Part shown: positions 45,280-52,877 of the stretch, one piece after another
How positions within the stretch are numbered: position 1 is the stretch's first letter
Layout: each line of letters starts with the position of its first letter
IMG/VR virus record: IMGVR_UViG_3300035694_000001
Location: 31,771 to 95,770 of that record
DNA: 64,000 bases
Direction: 5' to 3' (one strand)
Origin: a virus
The notes under the pieces: generated by a model
What the model was told of the DNA's origin: nothing
Seen by the model: only the letters and a program-made list of their open reading frames with translations
The model's database searches: none
Program-made: the position numbers and the translations under genes

Positions 45280-47600
45280 GTAGCGCCGTGCAACCTCAAA
45301 GTGTGGTGTCTGTGTATGGGTCGGTGGCGCAGACCTACTACCAGCGCGGCTGGGAAGGTGTGCTGCCACTGCCACCAGGGGCCAAGACCGAACCCCCCAA
45401 GGGCTACACAGGCGACACCGGGCGGTACCCGACGCAGGCTCAGGTGGCCGGCTGGGCGAGCACCCATGCCGCCGGCAACGTCGCCTTGCGGCTGCCGGAC
45501 AATGTCCTCGGACTCGATGTCGACGCCTACGAAGGCAAGCTGGGTGGCCAGACGCTAGCGGCCTTAGAAGCCCGGCTGGGGCGCCTCCCGGCTACCTGGG
45601 TGAGCACGTCCCGCGAGGACGGCAGCGGATCCGGGATTCGCCTCTTCCGGGCACCTGGCGGCCTGGTATGGCGCAACGGCATCGGCGCGGACATCGACGT
45701 CATCCGCCGGTCCTGGCGCTACGCTGTGGTCTGGCCGAGTACGCACCCCAAAACCCGCAGCACCTACCGCTGGTACGCGCCCGGCTGGATCCCGGCGGTC
45801 GCACCGCCTGGGCCTGGGGATCTTGCTGAGTTGCCTTTTCCCTGGGTGCAGTTTTTGACCGAAGTACCGGAAGTAGGGAAACCGAGGGCAAGCAAAGGAG
45901 TAAATCGTCTTAAGTCTGATGACTTTTTTGAACCGCCGATTCCTTATAAGGAGGCTAACCGCAGAATCCGGGCACGTTTGGATGCTGTGACTGACCATGC
46001 GCGTCGAGGGTGGGCTGGCTTCCGGGATACTTTACGGGATTCTTCATATGATATTGGTGGATTTGTTGGCGGAGGGCATCTTAGCTATGAGGAAGCTCAG
46101 CAAGCTTTGACCCAAGCTATTATGTACGCAAGCACACCAGACCGTCCAGTATGGCCAAATACAGATGATTTGTTGTGGATTCAACAAGGGCTTGATGATG
46201 GAGCTTCGTTAGCGTGGAAGGTAGCTAAGCCTAGGCCGGTGACACCTGACCCAAAAGTAATAACGGAAGGACGTAGTGACAGCGAAGAAGTAAAGAAGGG
46301 TGATGGTAAAAGGGGGCGCAAGCTTCCTCTTATCCCTGACCATGTGTGGGAAAAAAGGAGCTGGTTGCAGGCAATCCGAGATAGGTCGCGAGGCACATCC
46401 GATAGCCCGGATGGTGTGCTTGGCGCTGTGCTAGGCATTTACGCTGCTAGCGTCCCACACAATGTCAAGATTTCGACAGGTATCCGGCGGCCGATCGGCT
46501 TTTCGCTCCTTGTTGGGCTCGTGAGTAAATCAGGTCGGGGCAAGTCCAGCGCCTGGGGGATGGCGTGCGATGAGTTTGCCCCTGATGATGCAGCACCTAT
46601 CTACCCCGTGCCTACTGGGGAAGGGCTCACCGAAAAACTAATGGGGAAGGTGATCACGATCGATCCTTTTACAGGCAAGGAGGTAAGCGATAAGAAGCAA
46701 GTTCGGTATAACGCGATATTCCATATCGATGAGGGCGCAGCACTTAACGCGGGGATGCTTCGGGATGGGGCCTCGGTCGGCGCCGTCATGCGGGCTATGT
46801 TCTCAGACCAGCAACTTGGTAACGCTAACGCTGATGTAGACCGAGCGCGCAACATCCCACGCGGGATGTACTCTCTTTCTCTGATCGTGGGCTATCAGCC
46901 GTCAACAGCTATGCGGATAGTTAAAGACACCTCTACAGGGATGGCTCAGCGGTTCCTGTGGTTCTCTGCCCGCCGGCGGCCGACGATGGAGCCCGGCATC
47001 CCTGAAGTGCCGAGGTTTGTGCTGCCCCACATCACGACTCTGCCTGCAGCGAATACATCGAGCGGGGCGGCACAGCATCTCGTGCACGTGGCGCCGGACG
47101 TGGCGGCTCTGATTCAGCACGAGAGCGATGCACGGGACGCTGCGGATGAAGACGACGCGGAAGACGACCTCGACTCGCAGCGGCCTGTTGTGGTGGCCAA
47201 GGTGGCGGGGCTGGCCTGCTTGATCGAAGGCCGGACACAGATCACCATGGACGACTGGCAGCTGGCCAGCGAGCTGTACGCGGCTAGTTGCGCCGTGCGT
47301 GACGAACTGATCGAGCTGGACGAAGAGCGGTCCGTTGTCGAGCGCCGGACCCAGGCGGCCCAGCAAGGCGAGGCTGATCAGGTGCGGAAGATGTACGGGG
47401 TCGAGGTGGTCAACGTCGCCGGCACGATCGTGCGACGGCTGCAGAAACTTGCTCGCTCTGTGCCGCACCGGGATTTGGTGCATGCAGTTGCCTCAAAACA
47501 TCGCGTTTACTTACGTAAATCCATAGAGTTAGCTCTAGAACAGAGCTGGATTGTCGAGGTAGATGGAAAATTTTTGATCGGCGATGTGCCGTTTGAGTAA
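45276..47600 (+). CDS. Bifunctional prim-pol primase with P-loop ATPase domain
   Basis: The 774-residue product has an N-terminal prim-pol domain: LDVDAY near 80, SGIRLF near 119 (the usual His is Arg here), and WPSTHP near 153. A C-terminal helicase-like ATPase has Walker A SKSGRGKSSA near 417 and GMYSLSLIVGYQPSTA in its later strands. Together these would prime and unwind DNA. Prim-pol proteins are also the replication initiators of several actinomycete integrative elements. The origin-like repeats directly after the gene fit that role. Confidence 0.88.
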   Translation: MSSAVQPQSVVSVYGSVAQTYYQRGWEGVLPLPPGAKTEPPKGYTGDTGRYPTQAQVAGWASTHAAGNVALRLPDNVLGLDVDAYEGKLGGQTLAALEARLGRLPATWVSTSREDGSGSGIRLFRAPGGLVWRNGIGADIDVIRRSWRYAVVWPSTHPKTRSTYRWYAPGWIPAVAPPGPGDLAELPFPWVQFLTEVPEVGKPRASKGVNRLKSDDFFEPPIPYKEANRRIRARLDAVTDHARRGWAGFRDTLRDSSYDIGGFVGGGHLSYEEAQQALTQAIMYASTPDRPVWPNTDDLLWIQQGLDDGASLAWKVAKPRPVTPDPKVITEGRSDSEEVKKGDGKRGRKLPLIPDHVWEKRSWLQAIRDRSRGTSDSPDGVLGAVLGIYAASVPHNVKISTGIRRPIGFSLLVGLVSKSGRGKSSAWGMACDEFAPDDAAPIYPVPTGEGLTEKLMGKVITIDPFTGKEVSDKKQVRYNAIFHIDEGAALNAGMLRDGASVGAVMRAMFSDQQLGNANADVDRARNIPRGMYSLSLIVGYQPSTAMRIVKDTSTGMAQRFLWFSARRRPTMEPGIPEVPRFVLPHITTLPAANTSSGAAQHLVHVAPDVAALIQHESDARDAADEDDAEDDLDSQRPVVVAKVAGLACLIEGRTQITMDDWQLASELYAASCAVRDELIELDEERSVVERRTQAAQQGEADQVRKMYGVEVVNVAGTIVRRLQKLARSVPHRDLVHAVASKHRVYLRKSIELALEQSWIVEVDGKFLIGDVPFE

Positions 47601-47616
47601 TACGTAAAATAAAATC

Positions 47617-47653
47617 TGGTCACTCTCTGTAATAGGGGGTGGCCATTTTTTTA
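47617..47653 (+). terminator. Rho-independent terminator of the primase operon
   Basis: A 9-bp stem (TGGTCACTC with GGGTGGCCA, two G-T pairs) is followed by a run of seven T. Confidence 0.8.
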
Positions 47654-48183
47654 TTCCCGGAAAAATTTTGGTGGAATCTTCATGCCCGATTTAGGCAACC
47701 TGAGTGTCCGTTTTGGGTAAATCAAGTTCCAACGTTGGAAGGGGCGGTGGAACACATCGTCGCAGCTCAGAGCACGTTGGAATCGTTGGAACCGTTCCAC
47801 CACCCTCCCGAGCCCCTAGGCAATATTTTGTAATATTACAGATTACCGAGGGTAATTATTTCCTCTGTATTTAATGTATCGTAACAGTGTTATAAAACTA
47901 CTTATACATCACGTAAGGAAAATATTATTTATTCACAAATATTTACCCCGTCGGGTGTGGAGGGTGTTGGAATCGTTGGAACCGTTCCAACGTGCCCTGA
48001 CCTGCGACGATACGTTCCACCACTGTTCCACCGCCCCCAGAGCTAGCAGCGTTTGCCCAGGTCAGAGGCTTTCCACCGTTGGAACGCTAGGGCGTTTGCC
48101 CAGGTCAGAGCGCTGGCTTCTTGATAGATTAGTCATCGTTGCAGGTCAGGGCACTAGCCTTGCGGAAAACTAGCTCTTGTGTG
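47654..48183. repeat. Candidate replication origin: GTTGGAA iterons, AT-rich stretch, 19-bp direct repeat
   Basis: This non-coding 0.5 kb follows the primase gene. It contains a 14-bp palindrome TTCCAACGTTGGAA (47727), two exact copies of a 24-bp block starting GTTGGAATCG (47776 and 47966), and further GTTGGAA or GGTGGAA/TTCCACC units at 47670, 47746, 48013, 48025 and 48071. An AT-rich stretch fills 47820-47946. A 19-bp direct repeat starting GCGTTTGCCC lies at 48049 and 48092. Iterons beside an AT-rich segment and a primase gene are typical of origins. Confidence 0.7.
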
Positions 48184-48190
48184 ATACGAT
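48160..48190 (+). promoter_or_regulatory. Promoter of a leaderless transcript
   Basis: TTGCGG (48160-48165), 19 bases and TACGAT (48185-48190) with TGTGA before it. The ATG at 48197 is where transcription should start, and there is no Shine-Dalgarno sequence. Confidence 0.5.
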
Positions 48191-48196
48191 CACGTC

Positions 48197-48367
48197 ATGA
48201 CTGATCACGAAACGGAAGAGTGCCTAGTGGCGCCGATCCAAACCATGTACGCCCCCTCGGACCGAGAACGGATCCGAGCGGCTGCGCGGCGCAAGCATCT
48301 GGCACCCTCGGTCCTTCAGCGCGTTGTGGTGCTTGAATGGCTGGATGCCCAGGAGCGTGGAGTATGA
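48197..48367 (+). CDS. Small ribbon-helix-helix-like protein
   Basis: The 56-residue product has a short strand and two helices (SDRERIRAAARRKHLAPSVL, then QRVVVLEWLDAQ) in the style of ribbon-helix-helix repressors. It lies next to the origin-like repeats, where copy-number or origin regulators are often encoded. The start is probably leaderless. The stop overlaps the next gene. Confidence 0.55.
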   Translation: MTDHETEECLVAPIQTMYAPSDRERIRAAARRKHLAPSVLQRVVVLEWLDAQERGV

Positions 48368-48870
48368 TGCGCTGCGCTCTTTACCGACATTTTGATGTTG
48401 ATGATGTGCTTCTCTATGTTGGTATCAGTGAACGACCAGGCGCTCGATCTAGCGGACACGCCGCTGATAGTGTGTGGGTTCAATTTGCTGTACGTGAGGA
48501 GGCTGTGTGGTTGGACAGTCGTGAAGAAGCGTTAGCAGCTGAGCGCATCACGATCCAATCTGAAAAACCTTTGTTTAACCGGCAACACGTCAATTACGAT
48601 AAACAGCCTACGATTGATTATCTCGCTCGCCAACTCAAGTGCATTCAAGAGCATACAGTTTGCAATTCTATGCATGGAATTGCTTCCGCTTCAATAGAAC
48701 GGGCGGTTTATCGGTGGCTTGATACAGCGACGTTCGCGGACGGACAGATTCTCAATGATTTTAGTGAGCCTGTGGAGCGAGCTGTCAGAGATTGGCTAGA
48801 AAAGAAACAACCTCCGCTTATTGTCGCGCCGTGGTCTGCTCAGAATGGAGCCCAGAATGCCAGCATGTAA
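48364..48870 (+). CDS. GIY-YIG-like protein
   Basis: The 168-residue product starts with a GIY-YIG-type fold: ALYRHFDVDDVLLYVGISER, then a conserved Arg/His and REEALAAERITIQSEKPLFN at its end. The C-terminal half is a different helical domain. The first motif is LYR rather than GIY, as in divergent subfamilies. It may be a nuclease, or a targeted version of one. Confidence 0.7.
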   Translation: MMRCALYRHFDVDDVLLYVGISERPGARSSGHAADSVWVQFAVREEAVWLDSREEALAAERITIQSEKPLFNRQHVNYDKQPTIDYLARQLKCIQEHTVCNSMHGIASASIERAVYRWLDTATFADGQILNDFSEPVERAVRDWLEKKQPPLIVAPWSAQNGAQNASM

Positions 48871-49201
48871 GCAGCTGCGCCAGCACGACACCCTCAGCAT
48901 CGCGGCCGGCGCACAAGTTAAGATTCTGGAATGTGGAGATGAAGCGACGGAGACGGTCGCCCTCGGTGGCGAGGTGTACGAGATGTGCCAGCGGTGCGCG
49001 ACGGATGCGGTCAACCAGTTCAGCGCTGTTGAAATCAAGGCGGCCCAGGAGCGGGACGCAGCCCGGCTCCGGCAGTACTCGGAGATCATGGCGACCGGCG
49101 CGGAGGTCTGGGTGTCTTATCCCGAGATCGCTGGGTGGTTCGGTGCGTGTGCCGTGCAGCTAGAGGCCATGGCGGTTGATGTCTTGGAAGGGAAGTTGTG
49201 A
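48845..49201 (+). CDS. 118-residue orphan protein
   Basis: The product begins MEPRMPACKQLRQHD, has a beta-rich Cys-containing middle (MCQRCATDAVNQ) and a C-terminal helix. It overlaps the previous gene by 26 bases and the next by 4. Confidence 0.6.
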   Translation: MEPRMPACKQLRQHDTLSIAAGAQVKILECGDEATETVALGGEVYEMCQRCATDAVNQFSAVEIKAAQERDAARLRQYSEIMATGAEVWVSYPEIAGWFGACAVQLEAMAVDVLEGKL

Positions 49202-49335
49202 GCCAGTTTTTTGACCCTGGCGCTGAGCTGCCCCCGGACCTTGAGCGCATCGCCGAGGCGCTGCAGGGTATCCGCAAGGAGCTGGGCTTGATCCGGCACT
49301 CACTGGAGGCGATAGCCAAAATCCAGCTGCTGTGA
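49198..49335 (+). CDS. 45-residue helical protein
   Basis: The GTG overlaps the previous stop. The product is one amphipathic helix (DLERIAEALQGIRKELGLIR). It may be a coiled-coil partner. It is followed by 147 bases without a clear gene, holding only a 13-codon frame. Confidence 0.55.
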   Translation: MSQFFDPGAELPPDLERIAEALQGIRKELGLIRHSLEAIAKIQLL

Positions 49336-49482
49336 CCACCACCACGGCGCCCAGATGCCCCGCCAGGGCTTCGCTCACGCCGCTAGGGCCGGCTCGCCCG
49401 TGTCCCTGGTAGGCCCAGATGCTCTACGAGGCCCTCAGGCTGTGTTTTCATGATCGATAAGTAAAGAAGGGACAAACCAGAC

Positions 49483-49710
49483 ATGACCACGGCGTTTCCA
49501 GTGCTCGACATGGCCAAGCAAGGCCCCCGGCTGGCGCACAACTCCCGAGCCGTGATGGCCCAGGTGGGCTGGCTGGGACACTCTGGGTCGGTCTACGCAC
49601 TCGATGACGAACCGCACGACCAGCGAGAACGAGGCGGCTACAGCCCGCTCTACATCCAAATTGGCCGCTGGGAGCATCTTGGCGACGGCAAGTACGGGAT
49701 CAAAGACTAG
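49483..49710 (+). CDS. 75-residue orphan protein
   Basis: AGAAGGGAC lies upstream of the ATG. The product is polar with a beta-rich middle (GHSGSVYALDDEPHDQRERG). No family is recognised. Confidence 0.6.
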   Translation: MTTAFPVLDMAKQGPRLAHNSRAVMAQVGWLGHSGSVYALDDEPHDQRERGGYSPLYIQIGRWEHLGDGKYGIKD

Positions 49711-49718
49711 GAGGGTTG

Positions 49719-49847
49719 ATGGGTATTCATTTGGGCGGCGTAGGGCTTGGCGCAGCCGGCGGCGGAGGAGGCACATGGGGTGAGAATCTATGGCCACTTG
49801 ATACGGCGTTGCATAGCTGGCCGAGTGCGAAAGACGAGGACCGATAA
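49719..49847 (+). CDS. 42-residue Gly-rich protein
   Basis: TAGGAGGG lies upstream of the ATG. The product is rich in Gly (MGIHLGGVGLGAAGGGG) with a Trp-containing acidic end. The stop overlaps the next ATG. Confidence 0.5.
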   Translation: MGIHLGGVGLGAAGGGGGTWGENLWPLDTALHSWPSAKDEDR

Positions 49848-50110
49848 TGTCAATCGAAGAAGACCGACAGCGGTACCTGGCTGCCGCGCATGCTGTGCAG
49901 ACATCGATAGCCTTTACTATGGGCCGCGATACTGAACCTAAGCATCTCCGTACTGGAATTGATCTCACGAAAAGTGATCAAGGCGCGCTGGCGACTTTGC
50001 TGATCGAGAAAGGGGTTATCACAGAAGCGGAGTACTTTAAGGCACTCGCCGATGGTATGGAGCGCGAGAAAGAAATGCGAGAGGCTGAGATGGGGGTTAA
50101 GTTAAAATAA
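49847..50110 (+). CDS. 87-residue helical protein
   Basis: The product has LTKSDQGALATLLIEKGVIT and EAEYFKALADGMEREKEM, a pattern also seen in small phage proteins near structural genes. The function is unknown. It overlaps the next gene by one base. Confidence 0.6.
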   Translation: MSIEEDRQRYLAAAHAVQTSIAFTMGRDTEPKHLRTGIDLTKSDQGALATLLIEKGVITEAEYFKALADGMEREKEMREAEMGVKLK

Positions 50111-50673
50111 TGGGATCTTCACCCTCGGCTGAACTGTACTGGGGTTTCAACCTCGGCGAGATGGTAGACGAAGACTGGGAACCTACTGGCCCTTCATGGC
50201 TTGTGCACGAAGAGAATTTTGATGGCGGTGATCGGGACTGGCGGGAAGAGTTGGCTACGCGGCTGGGCTGGGAGGAGGTACCGTTCCCGGAAGATCTGTG
50301 CCCGGCACGACCGAAGTACACATCTGACCCGCGCAAAAACCGGCAACTTGGACAAGAGTATGGGGAGAAAGAAAAAGCTTTTTATCTCACGCCGGAGTAT
50401 TTAGCATACTCGGCTAGTCGAGATCGTATGCGTGAGTTGGTGAAAGACTGCCCAGTTGAGTTGCACATCTGGAATTCTTCGGAAGACTCCGAGTACTGCG
50501 TGCGAATTTTGGCGTCTGTGCAGTGTGCTGATGATTGGGGCTCAATTGAGTTGCAGCCGCTTGAGGTTGATCCGGCATGGCATGATCAGCTTCTTCAGTT
50601 CATGACCGTATTGGAGTTGCCCGTGCCAGAAGATAAGCAGCCGGGCTGGCACATGTGCTGTGCTTATGGGTGA
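50110..50673 (+). CDS. 187-residue acidic orphan protein
   Basis: The product is acidic and Trp-rich (GDRDWREELATRLGWEEVPF) with a C-terminal alpha/beta part. No domain is recognised. Confidence 0.65.
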   Translation: MGSSPSAELYWGFNLGEMVDEDWEPTGPSWLVHEENFDGGDRDWREELATRLGWEEVPFPEDLCPARPKYTSDPRKNRQLGQEYGEKEKAFYLTPEYLAYSASRDRMRELVKDCPVELHIWNSSEDSEYCVRILASVQCADDWGSIELQPLEVDPAWHDQLLQFMTVLELPVPEDKQPGWHMCCAYG

Positions 50674-50683
50674 GGGGTTTTCT

Positions 50684-50863
50684 ATGGACGACAAGATGCC
50701 CTGTGGTGCGCCAATTGGTGTTATGTGTTTATGCCACGACTATGTGAAGCCGGCAAACTGGGACCTTACTGGCAGTTTGCCGGCGGCCGAAGTGTGGGTG
50801 CCTCGGTCAAAACGGTCGGTCGAGGTACCGAATCTTAGCGTCTCCGGCGACGGACCGGCCTAG
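50684..50863 (+). CDS. 59-residue Cys-containing protein
   Basis: ATG 50684 has GAGGGG upstream; ATG 50666 is also in frame. The product has CGAPIGVMCLCHDY. It overlaps the end of the converging minus gene by 57 bases, so one of the two may be wrong. Confidence 0.5.
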   Translation: MDDKMPCGAPIGVMCLCHDYVKPANWDLTGSLPAAEVWVPRSKRSVEVPNLSVSGDGPA

Positions 50864-51130
50864 CTCGTCAGTGGCCACATACCAGATGTAAACGAACGGG
50901 TCGCCGACGTAGGGGGCAAGACCGGCGGCCTTTTCTTTGATGAGAATGTGTGTGCTTATGGCGGGCTCGTGGGCCGAGCTGCCGGTGAGCGTGAGGTTTA
51001 GTCGTTGCGTGAATGGCACCTGTACGCGGTCTGGCGGGTACCTAGGGGATCCATTGAGCCAGTCTCGTAACCAGGACATCATGTCTTGGTAAGCCGGGTG
51101 GCACTCGCCAGGCGGCGGGGGCTCTCGCAT
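50807..51130 (-). CDS. 107-residue orphan protein on the opposite strand
   Basis: The product has a Pro-rich start and beta-rich body (DPFVYIWYVATDELGRSV) with a helix DMMSWLRDWLNG. It is divergent from the MerR/Xis-like gene and would share its control region. It is the only minus gene between 37.7 and 58.5 kb. Its ribosome site is weak. Confidence 0.5.
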   Translation of the reverse strand: MREPPPPGECHPAYQDMMSWLRDWLNGSPRYPPDRVQVPFTQRLNLTLTGSSAHEPAISTHILIKEKAAGLAPYVGDPFVYIWYVATDELGRSVAGDAKIRYLDRPF

Positions 51131-51167
51131 GCCCGGATCATAGCACCTCGGCAACGTAACGCTATCC

Positions 51168-51236
51168 GTTGCAATTCTGCAACTGATCATGAACTTTCGG
51201 TACTACTCGTCAGAAGTAGACACACGGTGGTAGCAT
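51168..51236. promoter_or_regulatory. Control region: operator-like repeat and shared 15-bp block
   Basis: GTTGCAATTCTGCAAC (51168-51183) is the third copy of the GTTGC-N6-GCAAC repeat. GTCAGAAGTAGACAC (51209-51223) is an exact copy of the DNA polymerase promoter element. TAGCAT (51231-51236) may be a -10 box, with the ATG 8 bases further. Confidence 0.55.
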
Positions 51237-51244
51237 CCCGAGAC

Positions 51245-51445
51245 ATGGCGACGGACGGACAGTTAACCAGGGGTGCAGCAGCGTGCATACTTGGTATTAG
51301 CGTTCGTCAATTAGATCGATACGGTGACGAAGGCATATTAACCAAGTACTCCAATGGGTCCAACCGCGTTCGGTACTGCCGGCAGCAGGTGGAGACCCTC
51401 CGGCGTCGCCGTGACCAGTTCGTGCCTGCCCGCGAGGCCTGCTGA
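51245..51445 (+). CDS. MerR/Xis-like HTH protein
   Basis: The 66-residue product is a single winged-helix of MerR or excisionase type: LTRGAAACILGISVRQLDRY, then NRVRYCRQQVETLRRR. It has no effector domain. It could regulate its own promoter and, through the shared 15-bp block, DNA polymerase; or serve as an excisionase of an integrase outside the window. Confidence 0.75.
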   Translation: MATDGQLTRGAAACILGISVRQLDRYGDEGILTKYSNGSNRVRYCRQQVETLRRRRDQFVPAREAC

Positions 51446-51504
51446 CGCTAGGTGCCCCCTGTTGCGGGCTGTTGACCCTGCTTGACCTGCGATGTTGTGC
51501 CCTG

Positions 51505-51533
51505 TTGACCCCTGGCTAGCTTTGCGGTAACGT
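51505..51533 (+). promoter_or_regulatory. Plus-strand promoter
   Basis: TTGACC, 17 bases and TAACGT precede the operon starting at 51584. TGTTGACCC is repeated just upstream at 51470. Confidence 0.6.
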
Positions 51534-51583
51534 TGTTGAGCAGACCAACAAACTGAGGGTGTCAAACCCAACGGAGGGGAACT

Positions 51584-51925
51584 ATGCATGAACGAAGCGC
51601 GGTAGATGGTGACGAGCTGGTAACCATCGAGCCGGCCGCAGAGCCCCGGCAGTACCTCACGCGGGTAGATGAGTTCGAGGTGTGGAGCATCCAGACTGCA
51701 GCCGAGATTGCCCAGGACTACGAGTACAGCCACTACAGCGGGTGTGGTCGCCCGGACGTCATCATGCTGTTGTCGCTCGATGGCACCGCACCGGAGTGGG
51801 TAACTGCCGTGATCATGGCTCACTTGGCCGACGAAGACGATTACCTCTACACCACCTATGAACTACGGGATGCATCAGGCAACACACATGACCGGTTTAC
51901 GGTCAAAATTGATGGGAGAGCGTGA
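51584..51925 (+). CDS. 113-residue acidic orphan protein
   Basis: The product is strongly acidic with alternating strands (FEVWSIQTAAEIAQDYEYSH). GGAGGGG lies upstream. It resembles small DNA-mimic-like proteins in charge only; no family is assigned. Confidence 0.6.
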   Translation: MHERSAVDGDELVTIEPAAEPRQYLTRVDEFEVWSIQTAAEIAQDYEYSHYSGCGRPDVIMLLSLDGTAPEWVTAVIMAHLADEDDYLYTTYELRDASGNTHDRFTVKIDGRA

Positions 51926-52089
51926 TGACTGTTTGGGGTTTTCTTACAGGAGACCATAGCAAAACTAGCCTTCAAAGTAGCCGAGAGCCTGAGCAAGATG
52001 CGGATTGCACGTGCTACAAAAATATGTTCGGGAGCTGGGTGCTCGACCCTCGCTGTCCATCTTCCATCCGACGCAAGGCCGCCCAGTGA
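51925..52089 (+). CDS. 54-residue orphan protein
   Basis: The ATG overlaps the upstream stop. The product begins MTVWGFLTGDHSK, similar to 17833-18039, and has CTCYKN. The function is unknown. Confidence 0.5.
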   Translation: MTVWGFLTGDHSKTSLQSSREPEQDADCTCYKNMFGSWVLDPRCPSSIRRKAAQ

Positions 52090-52090
52090 G

Positions 52091-52264
52091 ATGAGTAAGC
52101 AGCGATGTGCCCGCTGCGGACATACAACGCCCTATTGCGAGCGGTGCAAGCGCAGCGACCCGTTCCTTGGTGGTCGAGTCAATAATCAGTATTTCTGCCA
52201 CACATACAGCTCTGAGTATCCGACGTGTTATATGCGCGAAACCCAGGAAGGTTCCAAATCATGA
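52091..52264 (+). CDS. Zinc ribbon protein
   Basis: The 57-residue product has CARCGHTTPYCERCKR, a compact set of four Cys, and later FCHTY and TCYMR. It is probably a zinc ribbon. It overlaps the next gene by ATGA. Confidence 0.6.
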   Translation: MSKQRCARCGHTTPYCERCKRSDPFLGGRVNNQYFCHTYSSEYPTCYMRETQEGSKS

Positions 52265-52524
52265 ATACCACAATGACAATCCAAGATGCCAACGTAATTC
52301 GGCTGCGTGAGATCAATCCTGAGCGGGTCTATGCTGAGGCAGTAGGCATCGAAGCCCGGCAGGCCTGTGACACTGATTTTCTACACGGCAAGGCCGTGGT
52401 GTCGATCTGGCCGGAAGGCCACCCATACCTCGATGCGGTGTGCATGGCGTGCGCGGTGCCGGTTATCGAAGGATGGCTCACCTTGGATGTCTGCGATTAC
52501 GTTACGGTTCGGGTGCTGGCATGA
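52261..52524 (+). CDS. 87-residue orphan protein
   Basis: The product has beta-strands and a Cys pair (VCMACAVPVIEGW). The end reads LDVCDYVTVRVL. No family is recognised. Confidence 0.6.
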   Translation: MNTTMTIQDANVIRLREINPERVYAEAVGIEARQACDTDFLHGKAVVSIWPEGHPYLDAVCMACAVPVIEGWLTLDVCDYVTVRVLA

Positions 52525-52727
52525 CTTACCAAGCGCCAGTCGAGTTGCTCTCCGCTGCAGAAAGTGTTTTCGATGGTTGGTATGCGGAGTCTTCTCGTAT
52601 TGATTGGGAAGATTTTATTGACCGGCTAGAGACGTACGCGGGTGTTGACATGGGCAGTGACATGACGTCGCCAGCCATCCAAGCTGTACAACGACATATA
52701 CGGACTTACCGGAAGCTAGAGAGTTAA
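52521..52727 (+). CDS. 68-residue helical protein
   Basis: The product is helical and acidic (VELLSAAESVFDGWYAE) and ends with a basic helix. It is coupled to the previous gene by ATGA. Confidence 0.6.
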   Translation: MTYQAPVELLSAAESVFDGWYAESSRIDWEDFIDRLETYAGVDMGSDMTSPAIQAVQRHIRTYRKLES

Positions 52728-52730
52728 ATT

Positions 52731-52877
52731 ATGGCGGCCCTATTACAAGTTCTTAATGACCTAGCCCAGACGGGCTGGGACGGGCTGAGCCCAATCTTCG
52801 CAGCGGTTTGGAGCAAGGGTGTGCTCGCCACGCTGGCGGCCGTGGCGTTCGTGCTCTGGGCATGGAAAGCCTCGTGA
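52731..52877 (+). CDS. 48-residue single-span membrane protein
   Basis: The product has an amphipathic start and a membrane helix (GVLATLAAVAFVLWAW). The stop overlaps the GTG of the transporter gene, so it may be a small partner of it. Confidence 0.55.
   Translation: MAALLQVLNDLAQTGWDGLSPIFAAVWSKGVLATLAAVAFVLWAWKAS

Noticed and set aside
47654-48183. CRISPR array
   Set aside because: The GTTGGAA repeats are short, variably spaced and in both orientations, without uniform spacers; they look like iterons.
49336-49482. Possible tRNA or structured RNA in the gap
   Set aside because: GC-rich inverted pieces exist, but no T arm, acceptor pairing or covariation can be seen.
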